This document shows positions 17,081 to 26,051 of a stretch of DNA of 64,000 nt, one piece after another. The stretch covers positions 1-64,000 of the forward strand of contig LJCX01000036.1 in NCBI GenBank assembly GCA_001298545.1. The letters are read 5' to 3'. Origin of the DNA: Actinobacteria bacterium OV320 (GTDB taxonomy: Bacteria; Actinomycetota; Actinomycetes; Streptomycetales; Streptomycetaceae). The notes under the pieces are model-generated. The model worked only from the letters and a program-made list of their open reading frames with translations, did no database searches and was not told where the DNA came from. Made by a program: the position numbers and the translations under genes. Each line of letters starts with the position of its first letter. The first letter of the stretch is position 1.

Positions 17081-17913
17081 CCGCCACCTCCTCCCACACG
17101 CCCGTGCTGCAGGCCCGCGGTCTGGTCAAGCGGTACGGCCAGGTCACCGCCATCGACGGCGCCGACTTCGACCTGCTTCCCGGCGAGGTCCTCGCCGTCA
17201 TCGGCGACAACGGCGCCGGCAAGACCAGCCTGATCAAAGCCCTCACCGGCGCGGTGACCCCCGACGCGGGCGAGATACGGCTCAACGGCGAGCCCATCAC
17301 CTTCTCCGGCCCGCAGAGCGCCCGCGCCCACGGCATCGAGACCGTCTATCAGGACCTCGCCGTGGCCGCCTCCATGGACATCGCCTCGAACATGTTCCTC
17401 GGGCGTGAACTGCGCCGCCCCGGCGCCCTCGGCACGGTCTTGCGCATGCTGGACAAGAAGCGCATGCGCCAGGAGGCCGCCGAGCACATGGCCGACCTGA
17501 AGATCGGCCTGCGCTCGCTGACGCAGTCGGTGGAGACGCTCTCCGGCGGACAGCGGCAGGCCGTCGCGGTCGCCCGTTCCGTCGCCTGGGCCCGCTCCGT
17601 CGTCGTCATGGACGAACCCACCGCCGCCCTCGGCGTCAAGGAGTCCGGCCAGGTCCTCGACCTGATCCGCCGGGTCCGCGACAAGGGCATGCCGGTCGTC
17701 CTGATCAGTCACAACATGCCCCACGTCTTCGAGATCGCCGACCGGATCCACGTCCACCGCCTCGGCCGGCGCGCTGCAGTGATCAAGCCCTCCGACTACT
17801 CCATGGCCGAGGTCGTCGCCATCATGACCGGCGCGCTCACCGTCGACGAAGCCGGAGATACTGTCGTAGCGGATTCGGAGGCCGCGAAGGCCGCCGGAGT
17901 CCAGGCCACCTGA
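17077..17913 (+). CDS. sugar ABC transporter ATP-binding protein
   Basis: 278-residue ATPase, ATG 17077 overlapping the permease stop. Walker A is GDNGAGKT (43-50), the signature is LSGGQRQ, and Walker B is VVMDEPTAAL, followed by an H-loop SHNM. It has a single ABC domain, unlike the duplicated ATPase of ribose importers; this is the FrcA-type length. It powers import with the permease and binding protein. It is the last transporter gene; the LacI gene starts 77 bases later on the same strand. Confidence 0.88.
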   Translation: MTATSSHTPVLQARGLVKRYGQVTAIDGADFDLLPGEVLAVIGDNGAGKTSLIKALTGAVTPDAGEIRLNGEPITFSGPQSARAHGIETVYQDLAVAASMDIASNMFLGRELRRPGALGTVLRMLDKKRMRQEAAEHMADLKIGLRSLTQSVETLSGGQRQAVAVARSVAWARSVVVMDEPTAALGVKESGQVLDLIRRVRDKGMPVVLISHNMPHVFEIADRIHVHRLGRRAAVIKPSDYSMAEVVAIMTGALTVDEAGDTVVADSEAAKAAGVQAT

Positions 17914-17989
17914 CAGCACAACCCCGCTCTCGCAGTCTCCGGCCAAGGCCGTGGCCGGAACCGAGAGCCCTCAGGAGACGGTTTCCTCC

Positions 17990-19021
17990 ATGGCAGCGAA
18001 CCGCCGCCCCACCCTGGCCGATGTCGCCCGAGAAGTCGGCGTCAGCGCCAAGACGGTTTCCCGAGTACTCAACGAGGACGGACCCGCCTCCCCACAGACC
18101 AGGGCACAGGTACTGGCCGCAGTGGCCAAGCTCGGCTTCCAGCCGAACCTCATGGCCCGCAACATCCGCGTCGGCGGCCCGGACACCACCATCGGTCTGG
18201 TCATTCCCGACCTCGCCAACCCCTTCTTCGGAGCCGTGGCTCGCGCCATCGAGGACACCGTCCGCGAACGCGGACTGACCCTGCTCATGGGCTCCTCCGC
18301 GGACGACCCCGAGCGCGAACGCGCTCTGACGGACAAGTTCCTCGCCCGCCGCGTCAGCATCCTGATCGTCGTCCCGTCCGTCGGCGCCGACCACTCCCAC
18401 CTCAAGTCCCAGCGCACGGCTGGACTACCGGTGATCTTCCTCGACCGACCCGGAGTCGGTCTCGCCACGGACAGCATCGTCAGCTCCAACCGGGCCGGAG
18501 CCCACGACGGCGTCGCCCACCTCGTCGCCCACGGACACCGGCGCATCGGTTTCGTCGGAGACCTGCCCCTGAAGCTGTACACCCGCCGTGAACGACTGGC
18601 CGGCTACCGCTCGGCACTCCACGAAGCCGATATCCCCTACGACCGCTCGCTCGTCGCCAACGCCCACGACCAGCGGGGGGCGGAAGCCGCGACCGCGCAA
18701 CTCCTCGGCCTGGCCGATCCACCCACGGCGCTGTTCGCCGGCAACAACATCATGGCGCTGGGGATAGTCGCCGAACTGGCACGCAGCCAGCGCAAGGACG
18801 TCGCCGTCGTCGCCGTCGACGACGTCTCGCTCGCCGAGGCACTCGAGCCGGCCCTGACCGCCGTCGCCCAGGACGCGGAAGAACTCGGCAGAACAGCGGC
18901 GACGACCGCGCTGACCCGCCTGGACGGGGACCGCACGCGAGCCCGCACCATCACCGTTCCCACCCGGCTGATCGTCCGAGGTTCGGGCGAACTCCCTGTC
19001 CCCGCGCTCCAGGAAGCGTGA
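17990..19021 (+). CDS. LacI-family transcriptional regulator
   Basis: 343-residue repressor. ATG 17990 is preferred over GTG 17951, since LacI proteins start shortly before the helix-turn-helix. The HTH at residues 6-27 is PTLADVAREVGVSAKTVSRV; the hinge helix is PNLMARNIRVG. The periplasmic-binding-protein-like effector domain starts at TIGLVIPDLANPFF. It is co-directional with the ABC operon and is the obvious ligand-responsive repressor for the TGTCATCGATGACA operators at 13575-13604 and 14829-14858. The inducer is probably fructose or a phosphorylated derivative; that is inference. Confidence 0.88.
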   Translation: MAANRRPTLADVAREVGVSAKTVSRVLNEDGPASPQTRAQVLAAVAKLGFQPNLMARNIRVGGPDTTIGLVIPDLANPFFGAVARAIEDTVRERGLTLLMGSSADDPERERALTDKFLARRVSILIVVPSVGADHSHLKSQRTAGLPVIFLDRPGVGLATDSIVSSNRAGAHDGVAHLVAHGHRRIGFVGDLPLKLYTRRERLAGYRSALHEADIPYDRSLVANAHDQRGAEAATAQLLGLADPPTALFAGNNIMALGIVAELARSQRKDVAVVAVDDVSLAEALEPALTAVAQDAEELGRTAATTALTRLDGDRTRARTITVPTRLIVRGSGELPVPALQEA

Positions 19022-19078
19022 CCTGGAGTTGGTTCGCTGACACCGGGATCGTGAGCCTGAGGAGCAGGATTCCGTGCC

Positions 19079-19702
19079 GTGCACGGTTGGTTCTCTGACC
19101 GAGTTCGGCCGCCTGCACGGTCAAGTCCGTGTGCCGACGGGCCAACTGGTTGCGGGTGCGTGGCGATCCGCGGCGGTGATGAGACTGGCGACTGGCTGGA
19201 CTTTTACGTCCCGCTGGGTGCGCTGGATCACGCGGGTCTTGAGTACTGGGACGGCCGGTCGTTCTTCAGGTCCAGTGTGACGGACGACTGGCTGGCCGCC
19301 ATCGGGACCGAGGTTTTGGTGGAGCGAGCGGTGGCCGAGTTCGGCGAGCACGCGGGCCCGGACTCCCCGCGCTGGGCGAGGGTGGGCGGAGTACGCCAGG
19401 CTGTGTTCTCCCGGTCGCTCGGCCTGGTGATGGCCGCGCTGTTCCTCCTGTCCTGGCTGGCTCAGTCCATCGCGGGCGTCGCCGCCTACAACGAGCAGCA
19501 GCTGAGGCAGCTGCAAGCCCCTATCGGCTGGACACAGTACGTCGCGTCCGCCGACTTCTGGAGCCGCAGCCTGCAGAACTGGCAGTCCGAGCTGCTGGCC
19601 GTCGCATCCATGGCCATCCTCTCCGTCTACCTGCGCCAGCGTGGTTCCCCGGAGTCCAAACCCGTGGGCACCCCCCACACCTCCACCGGCGTCGAGGGAT
19701 GA
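19079..19702 (+). pseudogene. chimeric remnant ending in the C-terminal half of a DUF6766 protein
   Basis: The last ~115 residues (from DSPRWARVGG) match the second half of DUF6766 membrane proteins: the SWLAQSIAG helix, LQNWQSELLAVASMA and the YLRQRGSPESKPVG tail. DUF6766 proteins normally carry two such halves; the first is missing. In its place lies an unrelated segment (GDETGDWLDFYVPLGALD) that looks like part of a soluble hypothetical protein. That protein's upstream continuation appears to sit in another frame (EFGRLHGQVRVP near 19100). This is best explained as a deletion scar fusing two broken genes. It may still be translated as a short membrane protein. Confidence 0.5.
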
Positions 19703-19920
19703 GCTGAACGCACCCTCACCCTCCCCCGCGGAAGCGGTCGACGCCCCTGTGAGCCAGGCGAGGCCTGCATCGGCCCAGGCCAGCCGGCGATCCACGGCCA
19801 AGCTGATGACGAGGACCGGCTCACCTGACGCCTCTGCAGCCGGAGCCCGATCGGAGGAGCGGGGAAGGGCCGCGTCGACCTCCCCAGGCGTTGGCGGCCC
19901 TTCCCACAACAGGCGTGCGT

Positions 19921-20280
19921 CTACCCCGACGATCGCTGTTCATGCGGGGCACGCCATGCCTGCACCGCTGGCGCCAGGTGATCCTGCAACTCATGCGGCA
20001 TCGGTGGCCCGGTCGCGGCTGCCGTGATCGCCTCGGCCACCTGTCGCAGTCTGATGTTGGCGTGCTGCGAGACGGCCAGGCGGATGTCCCAGGCCTCCTC
20101 CGGCTCGCAGCTGAAGCCCGCCGGCAGGACGCCGCGGGCCATGTCGATGACCGGTCGGCTCTCCATCGCCCACTCGAGCTGCGCCTTTTCCCGTAGCAGC
20201 TCCGCACCCTCCATCGCTGCAACGCCGTCCGGACCCGCACCTACCGTTTGCCGCTCGCTGACGACCTGATAGAGCAGGGC
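19921..20280 (-). pseudogene. ANTAR-domain protein, 5'-truncated
   Basis: Residues REKAQLEWAMESRPVIDMA, followed by a C-terminal TAAATGPPMPHELQ region, are the ANTAR (RNA-binding antiterminator) domain of small Streptomyces regulators. Homologous sequence extends upstream of the only ATG (20214) as LLYQVVSERQTVGAGPDG, but no start codon is found in that frame. The 41-bp element at 20313 lies where the N-terminus should be. The gene appears to have lost its 5' end. A shortened product from ATG 20214 (97 residues) is possible. ANTAR proteins act on nascent RNA terminator hairpins. Confidence 0.6.
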
Positions 20281-20312
20281 TGCAGCCCCGCCCCTCAGAA
20301 GCTGTTGTCGTT

Positions 20313-20353
20313 CCGATCTTGAGCGGTGTCGGTCGAACAGGAGTCTCGATCGG
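20313..20353 (+). repeat. 41-bp dispersed element, copy 1
   Basis: Starts CCGATCTTGAG and ends TCTCGATCGG. The end hexamers CCGATC/GATCGG are inverted repeats. Same length and ends as copies at 21105-21145 and (reversed) 61024-61064, with a variable 20-base centre. It adjoins a truncated ANTAR gene. Confidence 0.8.
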
Positions 20354-20510
20354 GTGACTTCGGTGGGTGCCGGGCAGAGCGTCGGCGACAGCGCCGCCGC
20401 TGAGTCCGATGCCCGGCACCCCGTCGGTCACGCCCGCAGCCAGCAGGGTTGCCCCGGCGACGTCGGGTAACAGGCCGTACTCGCCGCCTCCTTGGAAGCA
20501 AGCGATCGAC

Positions 20511-20548
20511 AACTAAGGTTTACATGACCTCGCATGTTAACTAAGGTT
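20511..20548. promoter_or_regulatory. direct and inverted repeats upstream of hypothetical gene
   Basis: AACTAAGGTT occurs twice (20511-20520 and 20539-20548). Between them ACATG-N6-CATGT forms an inverted repeat, extended with one mismatch to 9-base arms. The second copy ends 5 bases before the start of the gene at 20554. This is a likely operator, possibly for that gene's own HTH-bearing product. It is notably A/T-rich against its surroundings. Confidence 0.55.
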
Positions 20549-20553
20549 GTCGC

Positions 20554-21093
20554 ATGTCCTCGTTCCAGATCACTCCCGAAGAACAGGTAGAGCTCGACAA
20601 GGCTCTCTACGACGCCCTCAACCCGCTCGCCTGGGCTTTGCGCTCCCGCGCGTCGGGGCTGTCCCAGGATCACGTGTGGGACGCGGACCCCGTCGAGGTG
20701 GCGCTGTCCGTACTGGCCGGCTGGAAGGTGATCGACACGGAGGTCAAACGGCTGACGGCGATCGCGGCGGGCACTGCCGGGTCCTACGGCGCGAGCTACG
20801 AACAGATGGGTACCGTGTGGGGCATCACGCGCCAAGGCGCTCGCAAGAAGTGGCCCGAAGCCGTCAGCCGCCCGGTGACCACAGCGACGCGGACGAGCAA
20901 CACACTCGAACTGTGCGGCGGAACGGCCGAACTGAAGCAGGAACCCTCGTCCGGGCGCTGGCGATGGAGCGGCAAAGGCGCGGACGCAACGCATGGGGCG
21001 GCCGACGCCGGCATCTGGTATGCGACGAAGGAGGAGGCCGCAGCCCATGCGGGGGCCTTCCTGAAGGAGCATGCCTTGGCCGGGCCCAAGTAG
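20554..21093 (+). CDS. hypothetical protein with helix-turn-helix-like segment
   Basis: 179-residue protein, ATG 20554. A central segment (about 70-105, ending SYEQMGTVWGITRQGARKKW) resembles a helix-turn-helix. The C-terminal third (LELCGGTAELKQEPSSGRW onward) could be a small beta domain. I cannot place it in a named family. The repeat-rich A/T-biased upstream region suggests autoregulation. It is flanked by two copies of the 41-bp element, at 20313 and 21105, and terminates before the palindrome at 21451. The surroundings look like acquired or plasmid-derived DNA. Confidence 0.6.
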   Translation: MSSFQITPEEQVELDKALYDALNPLAWALRSRASGLSQDHVWDADPVEVALSVLAGWKVIDTEVKRLTAIAAGTAGSYGASYEQMGTVWGITRQGARKKWPEAVSRPVTTATRTSNTLELCGGTAELKQEPSSGRWRWSGKGADATHGAADAGIWYATKEEAAAHAGAFLKEHALAGPK

Positions 21094-21104
21094 CCGTTGC
21101 TGCC

Positions 21105-21145
21105 CCGATCTTGAGCAACGTCCGTCGAACGGGAATCTCGATCGG
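21105..21145 (+). repeat. 41-bp dispersed element, copy 2
   Basis: Same CCGATCTTGAG...TCTCGATCGG frame and exact length as copy 1, directly after the stop of the preceding gene. Its centre contains CCGTCGAACGG, a further short inverted repeat. Confidence 0.8.
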
Positions 21146-21575
21146 ATGGTCGCGGGGTGCTCGGCGCATACGAGCTGGGCCTCCTGAACAGCTCGTGAGC
21201 CTAGACATGCCCACTCTCTCGTTTCGGCGACCGGTGCGGCGGCGAGCTCGTGGCGCTGTGCGGGGCCGGTGGCACGAACGATGCGGAATCGCACCGTCAG
21301 CCTTGCGGACGGAGGGGCTTCGAACAGGACGTGCCGTGCCGGGGGTCGACGTTCGGGGTAACGGCAGGGCCCCTCACAGGGGTTGGCAGACGAGTGCAGC
21401 GGATGCCACCCGGGGGATGCCGATGCCACCGACTCGCGTCGGTTCGCAATAGCTGATGCCCTCACGCCGCGGCGTGAGGGCATCAGCTTCGTGCACGAGG
21501 TGCGCCATGGGTCATGGCACGGGAACTTCGGAACTGCTCAGTCCGTCAGTCCGTCAGTCCGTCAGCCCTCTGCTC
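21146..21575 (+). other. intergenic between convergent genes
   Basis: Holds the 38-base palindrome at 21451-21488 and a short 8-bp tandem repeat, TCAGTCCG, at 21538-21561 (three copies plus a part). Open frames here show no family resemblance. Confidence 0.6.
21451..21488. terminator. bidirectional terminator-like perfect palindrome
   Basis: A 38-base perfect palindrome; each arm begins AGCTGATGCCCTCACGCC. It lies between two convergent genes and would fold into a very stable hairpin on either strand. No U-tract follows, as is usual for actinobacterial terminators. Confidence 0.75.
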
Positions 21576-22001
21576 TCAATTCGTCATCGCGTCACGGACG
21601 AGTGCGGTGTCGACGAACTGCTCGAAGCGGACGATTCTTCCGCCACGAACGACGAAGTGGTGGGCGACGCGGACGGCGAGTCGCTTTCCGGTCGCCTTGT
21701 TCGCGGCCGTGTAGCGGGCGAGGACGACGACGTTCTCGCCGTCGGCCACGTAGGTGTCGTCGTGCGCGATCCACTCGTCCCATTCCAGGGCGAGCCTTTC
21801 CATGACACCGGAGGTGACGCCCTCGGGGGTGCGGTACGTACCGGCCAACGGGAAGCCGGCCATCTCGGTCCACTCCACGTCGGGGGAGAGGGTGGCGCGA
21901 AGGGCCTCCAGATCGCCTGCCGCCGAGGCCAGGTACTGCCGGCGGACGACGTCGGCGGGGGCGTCGGAGTTCGCGCCCTCGGTGTTGCTCGGCGTGGTCA
22001 T
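21576..22001 (-). CDS. SnoaL-like / NTF2-fold protein
   Basis: 141 residues from ATG 22001; an alternative ATG at 22016 would overlap the upstream stop. The cone-shaped NTF2-like fold pattern is clear: VVRRQYLASAAGDLEALRATL at the start, SPDVEWTEMAG, then VVVLARYTA and HHFVVRGGRIVRFEQFVDT. Such proteins are small isomerases, hydrolases or binding domains. It is the second gene after the MBL-fold gene (5-base gap), so the two are probably co-expressed, perhaps under the MarR regulator further upstream. Confidence 0.8.
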   Translation of the reverse strand: MTTPSNTEGANSDAPADVVRRQYLASAAGDLEALRATLSPDVEWTEMAGFPLAGTYRTPEGVTSGVMERLALEWDEWIAHDDTYVADGENVVVLARYTAANKATGKRLAVRVAHHFVVRGGRIVRFEQFVDTALVRDAMTN

Positions 22002-22006
22002 GGCCG

Positions 22007-22813
22007 TCAGCCCCATGCCATCTCGCCCTTGGCGACCTTCGCACCGATCTGCGCGGCGATCAGCATGCCGTTGTCGGGGTGGCGCCGGACGAGAGCGTCG
22101 GTCAGCGCGGCCGCGTCGGCGGCCCTGCCGAGCTCCTCTTCGAAGGCGGTCAGGTAGTCACGCGTGGCCGTGATGGCGGACGCGTCGGCCGGGGTGCCCG
22201 GCAGACGGTGACCGGGGACGACCAGCTGCGGATCGAGGGTGGCCATCTCGTCCAGCAGGTCGATCCACGCGGCCCGCTGCTCGGGCCTGGCGGTGTCGGC
22301 GACCCACACGTGCTCCTGCTGGAACAGCAGGACGCCGCCGAGAAGGGCACGGTGCTCGGCCTGCCACAGGTAGTGGCGGTCGGGCAGTTCCGCTCCGCCG
22401 CCCCTGAGGTGGAAGCGGTGGCCTTCGAGGGTGATGTCGTCGGTCAGCGGCTCGATGCCGACGAGGCGGGTGGGCAGGTTCGTCCCGAGCGACGCCCATG
22501 CCTTGAGCTTGCCCTCGTAGGAGTGCCGGATGTGCTCGATGACGTGGTCGGTGGCGACGAACCTGGCGTCGGGGAAGGTGTCGGCGAGGACCTCGGCGCC
22601 GAAGTAGAAGTCGGGGTCGCCGTGGCTGACGAAGACGGTGGTCAGGTTCTTGCCGGAGTCGAGTACCTCGGCGGCCAGTCGGTGGCCGTCGGCGCGGGTG
22701 AAGCCGGCGTCGACGAGCAGCGCCTCGCTCTCGCCGGTGACGAGGGTGGCGGTCTTGTTCTTGATGCCGGCGGGGAAGTCAAGGTCGAGGATCTTGAAGG
22801 ACAGCGTGCTCAT
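22007..22813 (-). CDS. MBL-fold metallo-hydrolase with atypical metal motif
   Basis: 268-residue protein. ATG 22813 is preceded by AGGAG. The fold pattern is that of the metallo-beta-lactamase superfamily: LLVDAGF, FVSHGDPDFYFG, then HYLWQAEHRALLGGVLLF and VVPGHRLPG. The canonical HxHxDH is replaced by HGDPDF, so two of four first-motif ligands differ. Many actinobacterial members share an HGDPD-type motif, so this is a divergent clade and not a damaged gene. The substrate is unknown. It is followed by a co-directional SnoaL-like gene. Confidence 0.78.
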   Translation of the reverse strand: MSTLSFKILDLDFPAGIKNKTATLVTGESEALLVDAGFTRADGHRLAAEVLDSGKNLTTVFVSHGDPDFYFGAEVLADTFPDARFVATDHVIEHIRHSYEGKLKAWASLGTNLPTRLVGIEPLTDDITLEGHRFHLRGGGAELPDRHYLWQAEHRALLGGVLLFQQEHVWVADTARPEQRAAWIDLLDEMATLDPQLVVPGHRLPGTPADASAITATRDYLTAFEEELGRAADAAALTDALVRRHPDNGMLIAAQIGAKVAKGEMAWG

Positions 22814-22846
22814 GAGTGCTCCTGGGGCGGGATCGCGGGCGGAGAT

Positions 22847-23092
22847 TCAGGACGTGCGAGCGGTGCGTGCCACGGCGAGGCGGTGGTCGACCTCGTCGGC
22901 GGTGGCGTGGCCGCAGGCCAGGGCGACGGTGCGCGAGCCGTCGACGGCGAGCAGTGTGCGGAAGGCGGTGACGCCCAGCCCGGCTGTCCGGCGGAAGTCT
23001 GCCGCTGCCGCCTTTTGGGCCCGCGGCGCTCGGGAAGCGAAAACGTGACCAGCTTCATCGACGACCTCGCCAGGGTGTGGCGCTCACCTCAT
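22847..23092 (-). pseudogene. possible small gene remnant with early stop
   Basis: On the minus strand a frame with strong coding-like codon use (EVVDEAGHVFASRAP onward, ending VARTARTS) runs from about 23083 to the stop at 22847. Its only ATG (23092) is followed by AGG and then an in-frame TGA. No other start exists. It lies between the MarR and MBL genes on the same strand. I do not recognise the family. It may be a broken gene or chance. Confidence 0.3.
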
Positions 23093-23210
23093 GCGAGCGA
23101 TTCACCTGAGGAAACAGTAACTGACTCGTCAGATATTTCCCTGCGGCTGTGACCTGCGCCACATGGGCAGGCTTGATCTCATGCGCCCGGCACTGAGCCT
23201 TCGGCGCAGG

Positions 23211-23705
23211 TCAGGGCAGGCGGGGCAACACGTCCCGGGCCGAGTGGCTGAGGAGGCGAAGGTCTTCGGCGAACCGCCGACGGTCCTCGGCCGGAAGCGG
23301 CTCCATGAAATACCGCTCGATGTTCTCCACGTGCACGCGTGAGGCGCGAACCGTCGTCTCCTCGCCCAGCGGGGTGAGCCGCACCAGCTTCGCGCGCCGG
23401 TCGTCGGGAGAATCCGCACGCGTGACCAGACCCGCGGCCTCCATGCGGTCCACCAGACGGGTGGCGCCGCCCGTGGTCAGGACCTGTTCCTGGGCGATGG
23501 CACGCATCGACAGGCCCGGCGCGCCGGCCCGCCCGAGGATCAGCAGCACCTCGAACATCAGATGGCTGACACCGCACTCCTCCTCGAGTGCGCGCCCGAG
23601 GATGTACTCCAGCCGGTTGGCAGCCCCCTGCAGCCGTCCGAAGGCCAGGATCAACTCGTGATCCGCGGCCTCCTTCGCCGACCCGATCCCCGCTTGCTCG
23701 CTCAC
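23211..23705 (-). CDS. MarR-family transcriptional regulator
   Basis: 164 residues, GTG 23705. The winged-helix core is typical: SHLMFEVLLILGRAG, then LSMRAIAQEQVLTTGGATRLVDRMEAAGLV (recognition helix TGGATRLVDRM) and the wing DRRAKLVRLTPLG. These repressors respond to small phenolics or oxidants. Downstream on the same strand are the MBL-fold and SnoaL-like genes, which are the probable targets. A CTGAC-TC-GTCAG inverted repeat near 23123-23134, between this gene and the MBL gene, is a plausible operator. Confidence 0.85.
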   Translation of the reverse strand: MSEQAGIGSAKEAADHELILAFGRLQGAANRLEYILGRALEEECGVSHLMFEVLLILGRAGAPGLSMRAIAQEQVLTTGGATRLVDRMEAAGLVTRADSPDDRRAKLVRLTPLGEETTVRASRVHVENIERYFMEPLPAEDRRRFAEDLRLLSHSARDVLPRLP

Positions 23706-24407
23706 GGTCCCGCCGCCCCTCTCGCCGTTCCGGGTATCACCGTACCGATCATGTCCGAGAGCGGCGGGGTGACAGTCGAGATGGCTCGCCCCGCGCTACG
23801 GGCTCAGGTCGCGAATGTCTCGGCGAGCGGCGGCACGGCCGGCGATGGGCCTGCCGTCGGACCTGCCGCGTTTCGTCGATGTGGCCTCGGTGGGGGAGAC
23901 GACCGGTGGGAACCGGGGCGACGCACAGGACAGTTCGTCTGGGAGGGCCTGGTCGTCTCCCTCGTCGGCTCTGGCCGTCACCGTCCCGCCGAGCCGTCAC
24001 CTGAGTCGGCTTCTCAGCAGGTCAGAGCGGGGGGTCGTCCCGTCATGACGTCATCTCCGCAACACCGGTGGTGCCCTCGCGTCCTGCGCTCCACTCTCGT
24101 CTCGCCACCTGTGCACAGCCGGGCCAGGTGCGCCCGACGAGTCGAGGGGGAGCCGACGCATGCGATCGAACGTCTCGGCCAGGGCGCCGAGTCACCCCGC
24201 CGCCGTGTGGCCACGGTCGGCGGGCGGACGAAGAACGGCGCCCCCGCCGTGACCTCTCCGGGACCGGCATGCCGTCTCCCCGCCCGACCACGTGCACTGC
24301 ACCGACCGACTCGTCCGCACTGTCCCGCAGGCCACGTGAACACCGGCCGTGCGGACGGACAGTGCCGGACGACGCCGATCGACCCACGAAGGAGAGAGCT
24401 CACAGCC
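23706..24407 (+). other. intergenic, no gene recognised
   Basis: About 700 bases upstream of the PGB-CHAP hydrolase and divergent from the MarR gene. Long open frames exist on both strands but none has a family resemblance or consistent start signal. A long 5' leader or riboswitch for the hydrolase is possible; I could not recognise one. Confidence 0.5.
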
Positions 24408-26051
24408 ATGGGAAGACTCGCATTCCGCGCTCATGCCGAGAACGAGAACACGCGGCACCGGGGCGCCCTGCGCACCACGACAGGGTGGCGGATCCGGATC
24501 GGCACCGTCGCAGCCGCCGCGGCAATGGTCTCGGCCGGCATCGTGCTCGGTGCCGAACCGGCGGTGGCGGCGCCGGTCGCGATCAAGCTGACCTCCGTGT
24601 CCTGCCCCGCCGAGATCGTGCAGGGCCAGGTGAGCGGCTGCGTCACGGAACTGCAGAACCTGCTCAACGCGCACGGCGCCGCTCTGGTGGTGGACGGTCA
24701 GTTCGGGCCGGGCACGCTCTACGCGGTCCGTGAGTACCAGGCCGCCACCGCGATCGCCGTGGACGGGCGGGTGGGCCCCGCGACCAAGAGCAAGCTGTAC
24801 GCGACCGGAGGCTCGGCACCCGCCCCCATCAGCCTTCTGTCCTCCTCATGCCCGGCGAACGTCGTTCAGGGCGACAAGGGCGGATGCGTCACCGAACTGC
24901 AGCGCCTGCTGCGCCACCACGGCTACGCGGTCGACGTGGACGGCGACTTCGGCGCCGGGACGGCGAGCGCCGTCCGCAGCTTCCAGGCCGCCCACGGCCT
25001 CACGGCCGACGGTCAGGTCGGCGCGAACACCGAGCGAGCCCTCTACGACACTGACGAGTCGCCGTCGACGAGCCTGGACCTGAGGTCGGCGTCCTGCCCG
25101 CAGAACATCGTGGAGGGGCAGAGCGGCGGTTGTGTCGCCACGCTGCAGGCCCTGCTGAACGGCAAGGGCCGGCAGCTCGACGTCGATGGCGAGTTCGGCC
25201 CCGCGACCCTGACGGCCGTCAAGGCATTCCAGTCCGCGACCGGTCTCGCCGCCGACGGCGAGGTCGGTCCGAACACCAAGGCCGCCCTGTACTCGAACAT
25301 CGGCGGGGGCGGCGGCGACGGCGCACTCGCGCCGGTCAACCTGAACTCCGCCTCCTGCCCGAACGAGATCGTGCGGGGGCAGCGCAGCGGCTGTGTCACC
25401 GAGCTGCAGAGCCTGCTCAACCACCACGGTGCCGATCTCGCCGTCGACGGCGACTTCGGCTCGCTGACCGACAGTGCCGTCAGGGACTTCCAGGCCGAGA
25501 AGGGGCTCTCGGTCGACGGCCATGTGGGATCGAACACCAAGGCGGCACTGTACGGCGCGGTCACCCCGCCGTCGTCGCCCCCGCCCGGCGGCGGGTACGC
25601 CAAGATCCTCGATGTGGCCGAGGCCGAGGCCGGCACCGTCGAAGGCAGCGCCCGCGCGAACAGCTACGGGTCGGCCGTCGGCCTTTCGCTGTCCACCAGC
25701 AACTACGCCTGGTGCGCGACCTTCGTGAGCTGGGTGGCCCAGCAGACCGGGGCCACTTCCTACCGCAACTCCTATGTCTCGGGCTGGGTGAAGCAGGCAC
25801 GTGCCGGCAATTACCACCTGTCGGTGACGACAGCCCCGCAGCCGGGCGACATCGTGGCCTTCGACTGGGACGGTGGCAGCGACTTCACCGGTGGCAACGA
25901 GCACATAGGCATCGTGCGGACGGTCTCCGGATCGTCCTTCACCACCGTCGAGGGCAACACGAGCAATCCCGTCGGTGGCAGCGACGGCGTCTACGTCAAG
26001 TCCCGTGGCACGAACAACGGTTACGACGTGGTCTTCATCAGGGTCCGCTGA
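24408..26051 (+). CDS. secreted cell-wall hydrolase: four PGB domains plus CHAP
   Basis: 547 residues, ATG 24408 with GAAGGAGAG upstream. The signal peptide ends near residue 55 (AVAA). Four peptidoglycan-binding (PG_binding_1) repeats follow at about 57-132, 140-213, 222-295 and 309-382; each opens with an S-CP...V-G...GCV pattern and ends VG-NT or similar. The C-terminal CHAP amidase/endopeptidase domain (400-547) has the catalytic Cys in YAWCATFV (C436) and His in NEHIGIV (H499). It cleaves peptidoglycan peptides outside the cell. Four tandem PGB repeats are more than usual. The paired conserved Cys at each repeat start and GCV suggest a disulfide per repeat. Confidence 0.88.
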   Translation: MGRLAFRAHAENENTRHRGALRTTTGWRIRIGTVAAAAAMVSAGIVLGAEPAVAAPVAIKLTSVSCPAEIVQGQVSGCVTELQNLLNAHGAALVVDGQFGPGTLYAVREYQAATAIAVDGRVGPATKSKLYATGGSAPAPISLLSSSCPANVVQGDKGGCVTELQRLLRHHGYAVDVDGDFGAGTASAVRSFQAAHGLTADGQVGANTERALYDTDESPSTSLDLRSASCPQNIVEGQSGGCVATLQALLNGKGRQLDVDGEFGPATLTAVKAFQSATGLAADGEVGPNTKAALYSNIGGGGGDGALAPVNLNSASCPNEIVRGQRSGCVTELQSLLNHHGADLAVDGDFGSLTDSAVRDFQAEKGLSVDGHVGSNTKAALYGAVTPPSSPPPGGGYAKILDVAEAEAGTVEGSARANSYGSAVGLSLSTSNYAWCATFVSWVAQQTGATSYRNSYVSGWVKQARAGNYHLSVTTAPQPGDIVAFDWDGGSDFTGGNEHIGIVRTVSGSSFTTVEGNTSNPVGGSDGVYVKSRGTNNGYDVVFIRVR

